DNA of 64,000 bases from Neobacillus niacini (GTDB taxonomy: Bacteria > Bacillota > Bacilli > Bacillales > Cytobacillaceae), in the NCBI RefSeq assembly GCF_023715785.1, contig NZ_JAMBOX010000004.1, forward strand, positions 1 to 64,000, given 5' to 3'. The position numbers and the translations under genes were made by a program. The notes beneath the pieces were generated by a model. It was not told the origin of the DNA. It ran no database searches and was given only the letters and a program-made list of their open reading frames with translations. Positions within the stretch are counted from its first letter, which is position 1, and every line of letters begins with the position of its first letter. Shown piece by piece: positions 40,701 through 48,340 of this stretch.

Positions 40701-41401
40701 GATACTCCCTCCACTTGAAGCTCGTATTTTTCCGAGACAACGCTTAATGATGGCTGCTCGATTGTGAAATCATCAACAATTTTTCCGTTTTTCACAATGA
40801 TGATTCTGTCGCAAATCTCGGCTGCCTGTTTGAAATCGTGTGTAACCATTAATGTCGTTGTGCCTTTTTGTTTCATGTTAAGAATGACATTATTCAAAAT
40901 GGAGATTGCTCCCTGGTCGAGCCCTGTATGTGGTTCATCCAAAAGCAGGATTTCCGGCTCATGGATAATCGCACGAGCAATGGCAATCCGTTGAATCATC
41001 CCCCGTGAAAAATTTTTCACCGGCTCGTTTAAAAAGAAGCCTAAGCCAACTTCTTTAACTAATTCAATCGCCCGCTGTTCCGAATTCTTAACTCCATATA
41101 AATCACCAAAGAAAATCAAATTTTCCAATGGTGAATAATGATCGTACAGCAAGCTGGAATGGGGTAAATAACCTAGCATTTTTTTTATGGCAATCTGGTT
41201 CTTTTTTAAATCCAAGCCATTGATTTTAATTGACCCCGATGTGGGTTTGATTAAGGTGGCCAAAACTTTTAACAGCGTGCTTTTCCCCGCTCCATTTGGG
41301 CCAAGGATGGCTACTGTTTCCCCTTTTTTTACCGAGAGGTCTACGCCACGTAAGATCAGCTTGTTATCAGCCTGCTTCGTCAGCTTTTTAATTTCTATCA
41401 T
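40697..41401 (-). CDS. ccmA: Heme-export ABC ATPase CcmA
   Basis: ABC ATPase of 234 residues with Walker A GPNGAGKSTLLK, signature NFSRGMIQR, Walker B ILLLDEPHTGLD and a switch His in MVTHD. In System I, CcmAB hydrolyse ATP to release heme-loaded CcmE from CcmC. ATG 41401 was chosen because GGGAGGG precedes it by about seven nt. Confidence 0.94.
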   Translation of the reverse strand: MIEIKKLTKQADNKLILRGVDLSVKKGETVAILGPNGAGKSTLLKVLATLIKPTSGSIKINGLDLKKNQIAIKKMLGYLPHSSLLYDHYSPLENLIFFGDLYGVKNSEQRAIELVKEVGLGFFLNEPVKNFSRGMIQRIAIARAIIHEPEILLLDEPHTGLDQGAISILNNVILNMKQKGTTTLMVTHDFKQAAEICDRIIIVKNGKIVDDFTIEQPSLSVVSEKYELQVEGVS

Positions 41402-41424
41402 TGCGGTCCCTCCCATTCCGGCTG

Positions 41425-42423
41425 CTAGTCCACGAAATTGCGTAAGTTCAATTTTACCTGTACCAGATGCTGTTTATAGGCATCCAGCTTGGCTTGGTAC
41501 TCCTCCTCGGAAAGCTTTCCATCGCCAAAGGTTTCTTCCAGTTCAATGATTTTATCCATAATCGCTTTTTGCTTGGTCATCAGCAGTTTAAATGCTTTCT
41601 CTTCCTTATCTGCTCCTAGCCGCTCTTCCTCCAATCTCGCTTTTCGTCTGAAGTAGACATAATAGGAGATTCCAGCAATGACGATCACTCCGACAATAAT
41701 CAAAAAGATATGCGGGTCGAAGCTGCGCAATGGGGATTGCGCCCACATCCGCAAATGGCCCGGGTTATGGAAGGCAGGGGCCGTATGGGTAACATTGCTC
41801 GCTGCCCCGCTGTTACTAGCTGTCTGCTCCTGCTTTGAAGAATCAACCGCAGGCTGAACATCTTGCTTATATACCATAGTAAAAGTCTGGTCAGCTTTTA
41901 AATCTTCAAGTGAATAAAGCCAAAAGTTCTTGCCATCCATATTCAAAAGCTCCGGTTCTGTTGAAGTCACCCCGTTAAATTCAACGCGGCCATTTCCTTC
42001 TTCAACAAGCATCATCAGTGATTGTGTTGGATAATTGATGGTTAACTTTATGTCTTTTCCCTTATCCATTCGGTAGCTATATGCCAGTTCAATCCGCTCA
42101 TTAGGCCTAACCGGAGTTGTTGTAATAAACCCTTTGTCGATTTGTTTTGCGGCAATTTTGCTATCCAAGAAATTTAAGTCCTTCGCTCCTTCTGGAAGTG
42201 TTACAGTCAGGACGGCCTCACTTTGACCGTCACCCTTGTATTCCTCGGCACTGGAGTTGACATAGTAGCTTCGATTATTTAAATACGTAGAAGAACCATC
42301 TTCAGCCGGACCGACTACGATATACTGCATATCCGCAACAATCTTTGAATCTGAAGCTGCCAATCCTTGAATCGGAATGAACAGCATCAGTCCAAGGAGG
42401 AAAACGGTGATTTTTCTGATCAC
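41425..42423 (-). CDS. Exported, membrane-anchored protein of the ccm cluster with SHOCT-like tail
   Basis: A 332-residue protein not recognised as a known Ccm component. It has a signal peptide (VFLLGLMLFIPIQGLAA), a beta-rich exported domain of about 200 residues, a Ser/Gln-rich linker, one membrane helix (IFLIIVGVIVIAGISYYVYF), and a cytoplasmic coiled-coil tail ending in a SHOCT-like motif (EETFGDGKLSEEEYQAKLDAY). The tail resembles those of the products at 42420-42803 and 45786-46847. The ATG overlaps the upstream stop (ATGA), so it is co-translated with the ccm genes. A role like CcmI, holding apocytochrome or CcmF/CcmH, is inference. Confidence 0.75.
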   Translation of the reverse strand: MIRKITVFLLGLMLFIPIQGLAASDSKIVADMQYIVVGPAEDGSSTYLNNRSYYVNSSAEEYKGDGQSEAVLTVTLPEGAKDLNFLDSKIAAKQIDKGFITTTPVRPNERIELAYSYRMDKGKDIKLTINYPTQSLMMLVEEGNGRVEFNGVTSTEPELLNMDGKNFWLYSLEDLKADQTFTMVYKQDVQPAVDSSKQEQTASNSGAASNVTHTAPAFHNPGHLRMWAQSPLRSFDPHIFLIIVGVIVIAGISYYVYFRRKARLEEERLGADKEEKAFKLLMTKQKAIMDKIIELEETFGDGKLSEEEYQAKLDAYKQHLVQVKLNLRNFVD

Positions 42424-42803
42424 TTTCCTTCCCCCTTTTTGTTTTTATAGCTTTTCATTTGCGCCTCAATCTCTTTCTCGACTTCAGCCATTAAATCCTG
42501 GTCGACTTTTGTGACGGCCACGTCCTCTTCTTCCTTCATAATCTTGGCAATTTCCATTTCGTATTGCTTCTTCAAATGCTTGTAATCATTGTGGGAAATC
42601 TTATCCATCTTGTACTCAAATTCCAATTCATTTAATGTTGTCAACAATGCTTCCTTTGTTGACGCCAAATCCTGATTTTTGGGGGCGAAATGTAAATACG
42701 TATCCCACTTAAATAACGGTGCCAATATTAGAAATAAACAGGTCAGTGCCAATGCGGCTGTAAAGATCATCGAAATGATGGAAATATCCTGCATTTTGTT
42801 CAC
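42420..42803 (-). CDS. CcmI-like membrane-anchored protein
   Basis: A 127-residue protein with one N-terminal membrane helix (IISMIFTAALALTCLFLIL) and a charged coiled-coil. The stretch LNELEFEYKMDKISHNDYKHL resembles the N-terminal region of CcmI (pattern ELE-x-D-x-x-GRISE-x-Y). It lacks the TPR part of full CcmI. It lies between ccmH and the 332-residue exported protein. CcmI-like assignment is by short pattern and position. Confidence 0.7.
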   Translation of the reverse strand: MNKMQDISIISMIFTAALALTCLFLILAPLFKWDTYLHFAPKNQDLASTKEALLTTLNELEFEYKMDKISHNDYKHLKKQYEMEIAKIMKEEEDVAVTKVDQDLMAEVEKEIEAQMKSYKNKKGEGK

Positions 42804-42806
42804 ATC

Positions 42807-43310
42807 CTAAAGATACTTTTTGCGTTCTTCGTCAATGATGGAAGAAAGAATTTCGCTTTCCACTTCCTCCTCAGGGTTCTGGGTGATCATGTCAGTTTCC
42901 TCTGGGCCTCTCCGTTTTACCCATTTGCGAATCACGAAATACAAGCCTGCTCCAGCCCCGCCTAATGCTGCAAAAGGAAGGACCCATGCTGTAAGACTAA
43001 AACCCTTTTTTTCGGGGGATGTCAGAATTTCTTCGCCGTAAATGTTGACATAATACTCACGAATTTTATCTTTATCCCAGCCTTTATTCATCATATCAAC
43101 CAGGTCTGCTTTAAATTCAGTGGTTAAGTTGCATGTATTCGGGTCGCATTCGTAATGGTCCTGCCCGCAGCCGCATGTGCAGGCAAACTGCTGAGCGACT
43201 GCTTTAAATTCAGGAGATTTATAGTCAAACTCTTTTGCTTCCACACCTAGGAATGAACCTTGAAAAATAAACGCTAGTACGAGGAGCCCGACATAAAACT
43301 TGTTCTTCAT
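42807..43310 (-). CDS. ccmH: CcmH-like protein with CxCGC cysteine motif
   Basis: A 167-residue protein from ATG 43310: signal peptide (VGLLVLAFIFQGSFLGVEA), a small helical domain and a C-terminal membrane helix. The domain follows CcmH (DLVDMMNKGWDKDKIREYYV matches the family helix), but the usual LRCxxC is replaced by FACTCGC (Cys44, Cys46, Cys48) with His52, Cys55 and Cys60 nearby. CcmH normally handles apocytochrome thiols; the extra Cys/His suggest metal binding or altered redox chemistry. It begins 1 nt after the ccmF stop. Confidence 0.85.
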   Translation of the reverse strand: MKNKFYVGLLVLAFIFQGSFLGVEAKEFDYKSPEFKAVAQQFACTCGCGQDHYECDPNTCNLTTEFKADLVDMMNKGWDKDKIREYYVNIYGEEILTSPEKKGFSLTAWVLPFAALGGAGAGLYFVIRKWVKRRGPEETDMITQNPEEEVESEILSSIIDEERKKYL

Positions 43311-43311
43311 A

Positions 43312-45294
43312 TTAAGACACCTCTTTACGTACTCCAGTGTATCTTGGAGTGACGTTTCCATATTTGCCGTTCCATACAGCGAAAAGGGCACCGATGACGA
43401 TCATAAATGAACCGAACCACATCCAGTTCATCATAGGGTTAATTTTGACAACAAAGGTTGCTTTGCCGTCATTTTCCCAGGCGCTTAGCACAATGTAGAG
43501 GTCCTCTTTAATAGATGAAATAATCGCCACTTCTGATGAAGGCTGCTCCCAGTTGCCGTAAAAGACTTTTTCAGGCTGGAAGGTCCCTATTCTTTTACCA
43601 TTTCTAAATACTGTTACATCGGCATAGACAATATCGTTAATACCTTCACGTTTTTGATCCAAACGCTCGTAGTTTAATCTATAATCCTTCAACTCTATCG
43701 AACCGCCCAGCGGAACGGTTTTCATTGTTTCCACGTCATAGTTCTGTGAACCGATAATCCCCATAGTGATAAAGGCGATGCCAAGGTGAACGATATATCC
43801 ACCGTAGCGACGGCGATTGCGGATCATTAATCGGTATAAAGCGACGAGCGGTGATTCTTTTGTCATCTTTCTTCTTGCTTTGACACCTCTATAAAACTCC
43901 AAGAAGTGAGTAACTAACAATAGAGCAATAACACCATAACCAATCACGGCCCAGGCTTTTGTGATGCCTAATACTACCATCAGTACCATCGCCACTACTG
44001 CAAGAATGGCAGGAATCATAAAGTTTTTCTTGAGATTTTTAACGGTTGACCTTTGCCATGCCAGCAGCGGACAAACTGCCATTACGAACATCATTGATAA
44101 TAATATTGGTGCTTCCACCTTGTTGAAGAAAGGAAGTCCCACTGTAACCTTCGTGCCTCGTACAGCCTCGGAAACGAGCGGGAATACAGTTCCCCAGAAC
44201 ACCGCGAATGCCGCACCAACAAGCAACAAGTTGTTTACAAGGAAACTGCTTTCCTTTGAAACAAATGATTGAAATTCACCTGCACTCCGTTTTAAAAGGT
44301 TGTAACGGCTCATCAGCACGTATAATGCCAAGATGGTTGCAATTGCCATAAAAATTAGGAAATATAATCCTAGATTAGAATTGGCAAATGCATGGACAGA
44401 TGTCAGCACGCCGCTTCGAACCAGGAAGGTACCAAATAGAGTCAAGGCATATGAAACGATAATTAAACTGATATTCCAAATCTTCAACATGTTTTTCCGT
44501 TCCTGAATCATGACAGAGTGCAGGAAGGCTGTAGCGGTCAACCATGGCATAAACGAGGCATTTTCAACCGGATCCCATGCCCAGTATCCGCCCCATCCTA
44601 GTTCGACATAGGCCCACTGGCCGCCAAAAATGTTGCCAAGGCTTAGGAATAACCAGGCGATAATCGTCCAGCGTCTGGTCATTTTAATCCAAAAATCATC
44701 AACGTTTTTCAAAAGTAACGCTGCCATTGCAAACGCGAATGGTATGGCAAGCCCTACATATCCGAGGTAAAGTGTTACAGGGTGAATAATCATTCCCGGA
44801 TTTTGTAGCATTGGGTTTAAGCCTTTTCCTTCTAGCGGAACCTGATCAAGCAAAACAAATGGTTTGGCAACAAACCCTAGAATGAAAAAGAAGAAAACCG
44901 CGTTTGCCAGCAAGATGGATGAAATGTAAGGAACCATCGGGTTGCCTTTCATCTTTCTTGAGAAGGCAATCATTGCGATATATAGTGTTAGAAAGAATGT
45001 CCACAGTAACAGGGAGCCGGCGTTGCCTGCCCAAAGGGCTGTGAGTTTGTAGATAACCGGGAGCTCGCTGCTCGTATAATCAGATACATATTCGTACTGG
45101 AATTGTGAAGTTGCAAGCAAGTAGAACATGGACAGCATGGCCAGGGATGTACAAACAAGAAGTGCAATAAGTCCGCCTTTACCGCTGTTTACCATTTTTT
45201 GATTTTTTACGCTTATTCCTAGTGTCATAATTAATAGTGAATATATCGCGATTGCCAATCCGATATATATGGTTGCATTAGCAAATAAGTACAT
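43312..45294 (-). CDS. ccmF: Cytochrome c heme lyase subunit CcmF
   Basis: Large polytopic protein (660 aa, about 14 hydrophobic segments) with the WWD heme motif WGGYWAWDPVENASFMPWL. It joins heme from CcmE to apocytochrome. Further family segments are HPVTLYLGYVGLAIPFAFAM and a C-terminal exported domain containing GGSIELKDYRLNYE. Length and motif identify CcmF, not the shorter System II CcsA/ResC. Confidence 0.95.
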   Translation of the reverse strand: MYLFANATIYIGLAIAIYSLLIMTLGISVKNQKMVNSGKGGLIALLVCTSLAMLSMFYLLATSQFQYEYVSDYTSSELPVIYKLTALWAGNAGSLLLWTFFLTLYIAMIAFSRKMKGNPMVPYISSILLANAVFFFFILGFVAKPFVLLDQVPLEGKGLNPMLQNPGMIIHPVTLYLGYVGLAIPFAFAMAALLLKNVDDFWIKMTRRWTIIAWLFLSLGNIFGGQWAYVELGWGGYWAWDPVENASFMPWLTATAFLHSVMIQERKNMLKIWNISLIIVSYALTLFGTFLVRSGVLTSVHAFANSNLGLYFLIFMAIATILALYVLMSRYNLLKRSAGEFQSFVSKESSFLVNNLLLVGAAFAVFWGTVFPLVSEAVRGTKVTVGLPFFNKVEAPILLSMMFVMAVCPLLAWQRSTVKNLKKNFMIPAILAVVAMVLMVVLGITKAWAVIGYGVIALLLVTHFLEFYRGVKARRKMTKESPLVALYRLMIRNRRRYGGYIVHLGIAFITMGIIGSQNYDVETMKTVPLGGSIELKDYRLNYERLDQKREGINDIVYADVTVFRNGKRIGTFQPEKVFYGNWEQPSSEVAIISSIKEDLYIVLSAWENDGKATFVVKINPMMNWMWFGSFMIVIGALFAVWNGKYGNVTPRYTGVRKEVS

Positions 45295-45319
45295 TTCGTC
45301 ACCTTCTTAAGTTTGCCTA

Positions 45320-45772
45320 TTATTGTTCCTTCGGTGGCTGATTTAGCTTTTCTTTATGTGTTTCAGGATCATAGTTTTTCATATCTTCACCTTCATATTT
45401 TGAAGGGCAGCGCGTTTTGACGGTTTCTGCAACAAAGGTATTCTTTTGAGTGGGTGCACCTTGAAGAATGGTAATAACGCCATCTGAGAAGTTATCCGGC
45501 TTTGTTCCATTATGAATCACGTGCATGATGTTGCCGTCGTTATCTTTTACATCAAATTTCAATTCTATTTTGTCTGCGTCCCATTTAATAGAATCTTCGA
45601 CCAGCAGTCCTTCTACGGTAACAAAATCGTCTTTATAGTCTTGTTGATTTGCCAACAGCTCTTTCATTGTCAATTCAACACCACTCGATCCAGGGGTTGC
45701 GGCCATTAAGAGGAAAACAATTGCACCAGCAATAATAAATCCGCCAAGCATGACGAGTGTATTCTTTTTCAT
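45320..45772 (-). CDS. ccmE: Heme chaperone CcmE, CxxxY variant
   Basis: A 150-residue protein with an N-terminal membrane anchor and an OB-fold domain (DYKDDFVTVEGLLVEDSIKW, then GVITILQGAP and FVAETVKTRCPSKYEGE). The standard heme-binding His (LAKHDEkY) is replaced by Cys122 in CPSKY, giving CxxxY with Tyr126. This is the variant known from archaea and some bacteria. ATG 45772 follows GAGGTG; a GTG three codons earlier overlaps that site. First core gene of the ccm run. Confidence 0.92.
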   Translation of the reverse strand: MKKNTLVMLGGFIIAGAIVFLLMAATPGSSGVELTMKELLANQQDYKDDFVTVEGLLVEDSIKWDADKIELKFDVKDNDGNIMHVIHNGTKPDNFSDGVITILQGAPTQKNTFVAETVKTRCPSKYEGEDMKNYDPETHKEKLNQPPKEQ

Positions 45773-45785
45773 CCAAATCACCTCA

Positions 45786-46847
45786 TTAGATTAATTTTTT
45801 CATTTCTTCATCGTACGTTTCTTGGTCAATTTTTCCGGTTAATAGTTTTTTGCGCAGTTCTTTCTTGGCTTCGTTGCTGACTGCTTTATTCACCTTTTGA
45901 GTTGTGGTTGGCCCTTGTCTTTTTTGGGGCTGTTTATTTTGTTTGGACATTTTTGCCTGACTTTGGGAATTGGCCTTTAATCCTAGGTAAACGAAGGCTC
46001 CAGCAATGATGATGGCAATCCCGATAATCGATGCCCCGCCGATTCCAATGATTGGACTCTTGCCTCCATCCTTGCTGTTGTCTCCCAAAATTTGGTCTGT
46101 CGCACTGCCGCTGACACCCTCATGGTTTTTATCATTAGGCGGCTGGGCTTTGGAGATGGCCTCCATTGTTGATTCCGTCCCATCTTTTTTATAGGAGAAG
46201 GAATACTTCAACGGTTCACCAGCTTTGACATTTTTATATTGGTAGAAATAAAGCTCCTCGCCATACTCATTTTTGGAATTTTCTTGCGCCTTTGGCTCAA
46301 GCTTGATTTCTTTTGCATTCATCGGTGCATAAAAAATGACATCAAGCTGTTCTGTTTCTGCTTTATTCGTAAATTCATAGGTAAAGCTTTTCTGATCTTT
46401 TACATCAATCGATTGGGTGTAGTACTCAATGACAAACTGATATTCTTGATTATTTTTAATCGGTTTTCCCGGTTTCCAGCTGATGATCCCCTTCTCCAGG
46501 TCTACGTCATATGGACGTTGAACCTCAGGCTTGTTTTCCTCGGGAAATTCGGCTACCAGGAAGGCATCAAAACCTTTTTCCTTTGCGGGTACCGCAAGTT
46601 CAATTTTTCCGTTATAGTCCTGTCCGGTCTTATTTGTAATCGTCCCGTACATCCCCACTAATAGCGAAGGAACTTCTCTTGAAGCCCAATCCTCTGGGTA
46701 GTCAAACTCTGGCATTACCTGAATCTGCATCGCCTTATAAGGGAATTTTTCCGGCTGAAAGTCTGCTTCCGCATAAGCTTTGGGCAGTATCCAGCTTGTT
46801 AGAAATGAAGCGATCACTATTAATGCCACTAACCTTTTTTTAAGCAT
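45786..46847 (-). CDS. Exported, membrane-anchored protein at the head of the ccm cluster, SHOCT-like tail
   Basis: A 353-residue protein of unknown function. It has a signal peptide (ALIVIASFLTSWILPKAYA), an exported beta-rich domain of about 240 residues (Tyr/Phe-rich, with YNGKIELAVPAKEKGF and YQFVIEYYTQSID), one membrane helix (IGIGGASIIGIAIIIAGAFVYL) and a basic cytoplasmic tail ending in a SHOCT-like motif (LRKKLLTGKIDQETYDEEM). Same layout as the product at 41425-42423 with little sequence identity. Its stop is 13 nt before the ccmE start, so it is the first gene of the operon. Confidence 0.75.
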   Translation of the reverse strand: MLKKRLVALIVIASFLTSWILPKAYAEADFQPEKFPYKAMQIQVMPEFDYPEDWASREVPSLLVGMYGTITNKTGQDYNGKIELAVPAKEKGFDAFLVAEFPEENKPEVQRPYDVDLEKGIISWKPGKPIKNNQEYQFVIEYYTQSIDVKDQKSFTYEFTNKAETEQLDVIFYAPMNAKEIKLEPKAQENSKNEYGEELYFYQYKNVKAGEPLKYSFSYKKDGTESTMEAISKAQPPNDKNHEGVSGSATDQILGDNSKDGGKSPIIGIGGASIIGIAIIIAGAFVYLGLKANSQSQAKMSKQNKQPQKRQGPTTTQKVNKAVSNEAKKELRKKLLTGKIDQETYDEEMKKLI

Positions 46848-46954
46848 ATTAATCCTCCTTGACCTTAAAAGCTCTCTCTCATCTGATAGTTTTCTACTAT
46901 AGTCCTCTTCGAAATAAATATAATCTTTATCTACTCCGTATTGTTGATATACCT

Positions 46955-47020
46955 ATGAACATTTTGTTAAACGATAAAAATCGTTACGTTTTTGACATAA
47001 AAACATCACAAAATGTTCAT
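46955..47020. promoter_or_regulatory. Perfect 13-nt inverted repeat upstream of the ccm operon
   Basis: ATGAACATTTTGT (46955-46967) and ACAAAATGTTCAT (47008-47020) are exact inverted copies with centres 53 bp apart, about five helical turns. Between them lies another perfect dyad, AACGAT-AAAA-ATCGTT (46970-46985). They are 108 nt upstream of the first ccm-cluster gene. This suggests two operator half-sites for a looping or dimeric regulator. The half-site is not one I can assign. Confidence 0.5.
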
Positions 47021-47066
47021 ATTTAGGGAAGCGTCACGTCAGAAATCTTTTATACTCAAAAATAAA

Positions 47067-47100
47067 AAACCTTGACTCCAAATAGATGGAATCAAGGTTT
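47067..47100 (-). terminator. Terminator after the diheme cytochrome gene
   Basis: AACCTTGA-TTCCA and TGGA-TCAAGGTT pair with one mismatch across the stop codon of the cytochrome gene, followed by TTTTTTATTTTTG on the minus strand. Confidence 0.82.
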
Positions 47101-47775
47101 TAGATAATCACTGGGCTTTACGTTATTATACTTGATCGAACGTATATAACTGATAATGTCCGAGATTTGCTCCTCTGAAAGCTGGCGAGCCCCCTCAAGC
47201 CCTTTTAATGAGGGACCCATTCTGGTTTCTTCACGGCCATAAGCGGTGGTAATCCATATCTGCTTGTCCGTTGTATATTTTAAATACTCCGGATGAGCAA
47301 GGACAGTCCCCATTTTTATTTTGCCTGCGCCAGACTCGCCATGGCAGTTAAGGCAATACAAACCATAAAGTTTTTTTCCATTCTCAGGGTCACCCGAAAT
47401 CGTTTTCGGAACATCAAACTCGATTTTTTCTGTCTGCCAATCCCTGATAAAAGCAACCAAATTATTGATTTCTTTTTCAGACAATCTTGGGCCATAGGCC
47501 GGCATCCCGGTGCCTTCCCGCCCATACTTCACATAATGGTAAATATCCTTATCAGAAACGGAGTTCAAAAAGTTTTGATTATTTATTGCAGTTCCAGCAT
47601 GGGAAGCTTCACCTTTTCCAGTTTCCCCGTGGCAAATGAAACAATTTTTTTCGTATACCTTTTCTCCGGAAGCAATTGCTTCGGCATTGCCGCTTCCAAA
47701 GATCCGAGTATTTCCGATTGCAAAAATGATGCCAATAATGATTAGCATATAACTGCCAATTAATATTTTCTTCAT
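47092..47775 (-). CDS. Membrane-anchored diheme c-type cytochrome
   Basis: A 227-residue exported cytochrome with an uncleaved N-terminal helix (YMLIIIGIIFAIG) and two cytochrome c domains, each with one heme site: CFICHG (Cys45, Cys48, His49) and CLNCHG (Cys141, Cys144, His145). Candidate Met ligands are in GTGMPAYGP and TRMGPSL. Its ribosome site (AAGGAG) lies in the last codons of the preceding PCYCGC gene read through its TGA, with 3 nt between that stop and this ATG. It is a likely client of the adjacent ccm system. Electron partner unknown. Confidence 0.93.
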   Translation of the reverse strand: MKKILIGSYMLIIIGIIFAIGNTRIFGSGNAEAIASGEKVYEKNCFICHGETGKGEASHAGTAINNQNFLNSVSDKDIYHYVKYGREGTGMPAYGPRLSEKEINNLVAFIRDWQTEKIEFDVPKTISGDPENGKKLYGLYCLNCHGESGAGKIKMGTVLAHPEYLKYTTDKQIWITTAYGREETRMGPSLKGLEGARQLSEEQISDIISYIRSIKYNNVKPSDYLKP

Positions 47776-47778
47776 GGG

Positions 47779-48234
47779 CTACTCCTTAGGTTCAGGTGTT
47801 GGAGTTGGCTCCCCGTAATTTCCATATTTCGTGGTAATTAGATCGTAAATCTTTTTAGGGCTTTTACCATTAAGATGCAGTTCTACCGCCTCCCGGGCGA
47901 TATCTATACAAACATCTCACGATATACTCATGGAATCCCATTCCTTGACAGCCTTGTCATCCCCGAACTGGTCAATATAGCAGTCTAAATTGCTTTCATG
48001 GCCATCCTGGGCAAAACAGCCGCAATAACACGGGACTTGTGCCACTACCTCTGGGTAAGTTGCCGCCATTACATAAGTTTCTTGAATTTTATCGGAAGAA
48101 TTTAACACATAATCAGGAAACGGCGCATGCTTTTTATCAAGCGTCCATTTTTGATCTTCAATTTTGGAACCGCAGCCGGCTGCGATTAGAACAATTGCAA
48201 TGCAAAGAACGAAAAGAGAAGTAATTCGTTTCAA
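47779..48234 (-). CDS. PCYCGC-motif lipoprotein, candidate selenoprotein with in-frame TGA
   Basis: Reading from TTG 48234 (AAAGGGGTG upstream) gives a lipoprotein: lipobox IAAGC with Cys21, the family motif PCYCGC (Cys69, Cys71, Cys73), then His79 and Cys85. An in-frame TGA is codon 106 (47917-47919). The same frame then continues for 45 codons, DVCIDIAREAVELHLNGKS onward, to a TAG at 47779. That part matches the normal end of PCYCGC proteins, including a Pro/Thr-rich YGEPTPTPEPK tail. In Cys-type relatives, as I recall them, the codon at the TGA position is the first Cys of a CxxC, so decoding it as selenocysteine gives U106-D-V-C109. A hairpin downstream fits a bacterial SECIS. Function of the family is unknown; a redox or metal role near the cytochromes is likely. 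The alternative is a simple nonsense mutation. Confidence 0.8.
47884..47902 (-). promoter_or_regulatory. Candidate bacterial SECIS stem-loop
   Basis: Downstream of the TGA the transcript contains UAUCGCC-CGGGA-GGCGGUA: a 7-bp stem (one U-G pair) with a 5-nt loop. The loop begins 21 nt after the UGA, within the 16-37 nt window of known bacterial SECIS elements, and has G as its second base. Structure judged by eye. Confidence 0.6.
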
Positions 48235-48340
48235 TAGTTGTCACCCCTTTCTCCTGTATTACAAATTCATTTTAACAAATAGATTGAATCGTAACGGGTG
48301 CTAATTATTACTATTTGGTGAAGTTTTTAAGATTGTGATG

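Noticed and set aside
38580..46847. System II (Res/Ccs) cytochrome c synthesis genes
   Set aside because: ccmA, ccmB, ccmE and a 660-residue CcmF with the WWD motif WAWDPVENASF are System I components. There is no ResB homologue.
47779..48234. PCYCGC gene as a plain nonsense-mutated pseudogene
   Set aside because: Possible but less likely. The frame after TGA is fully kept, the TGA replaces a Cys of a redox pair, a SECIS-like hairpin follows, and the true stop is tightly spaced to the next gene.
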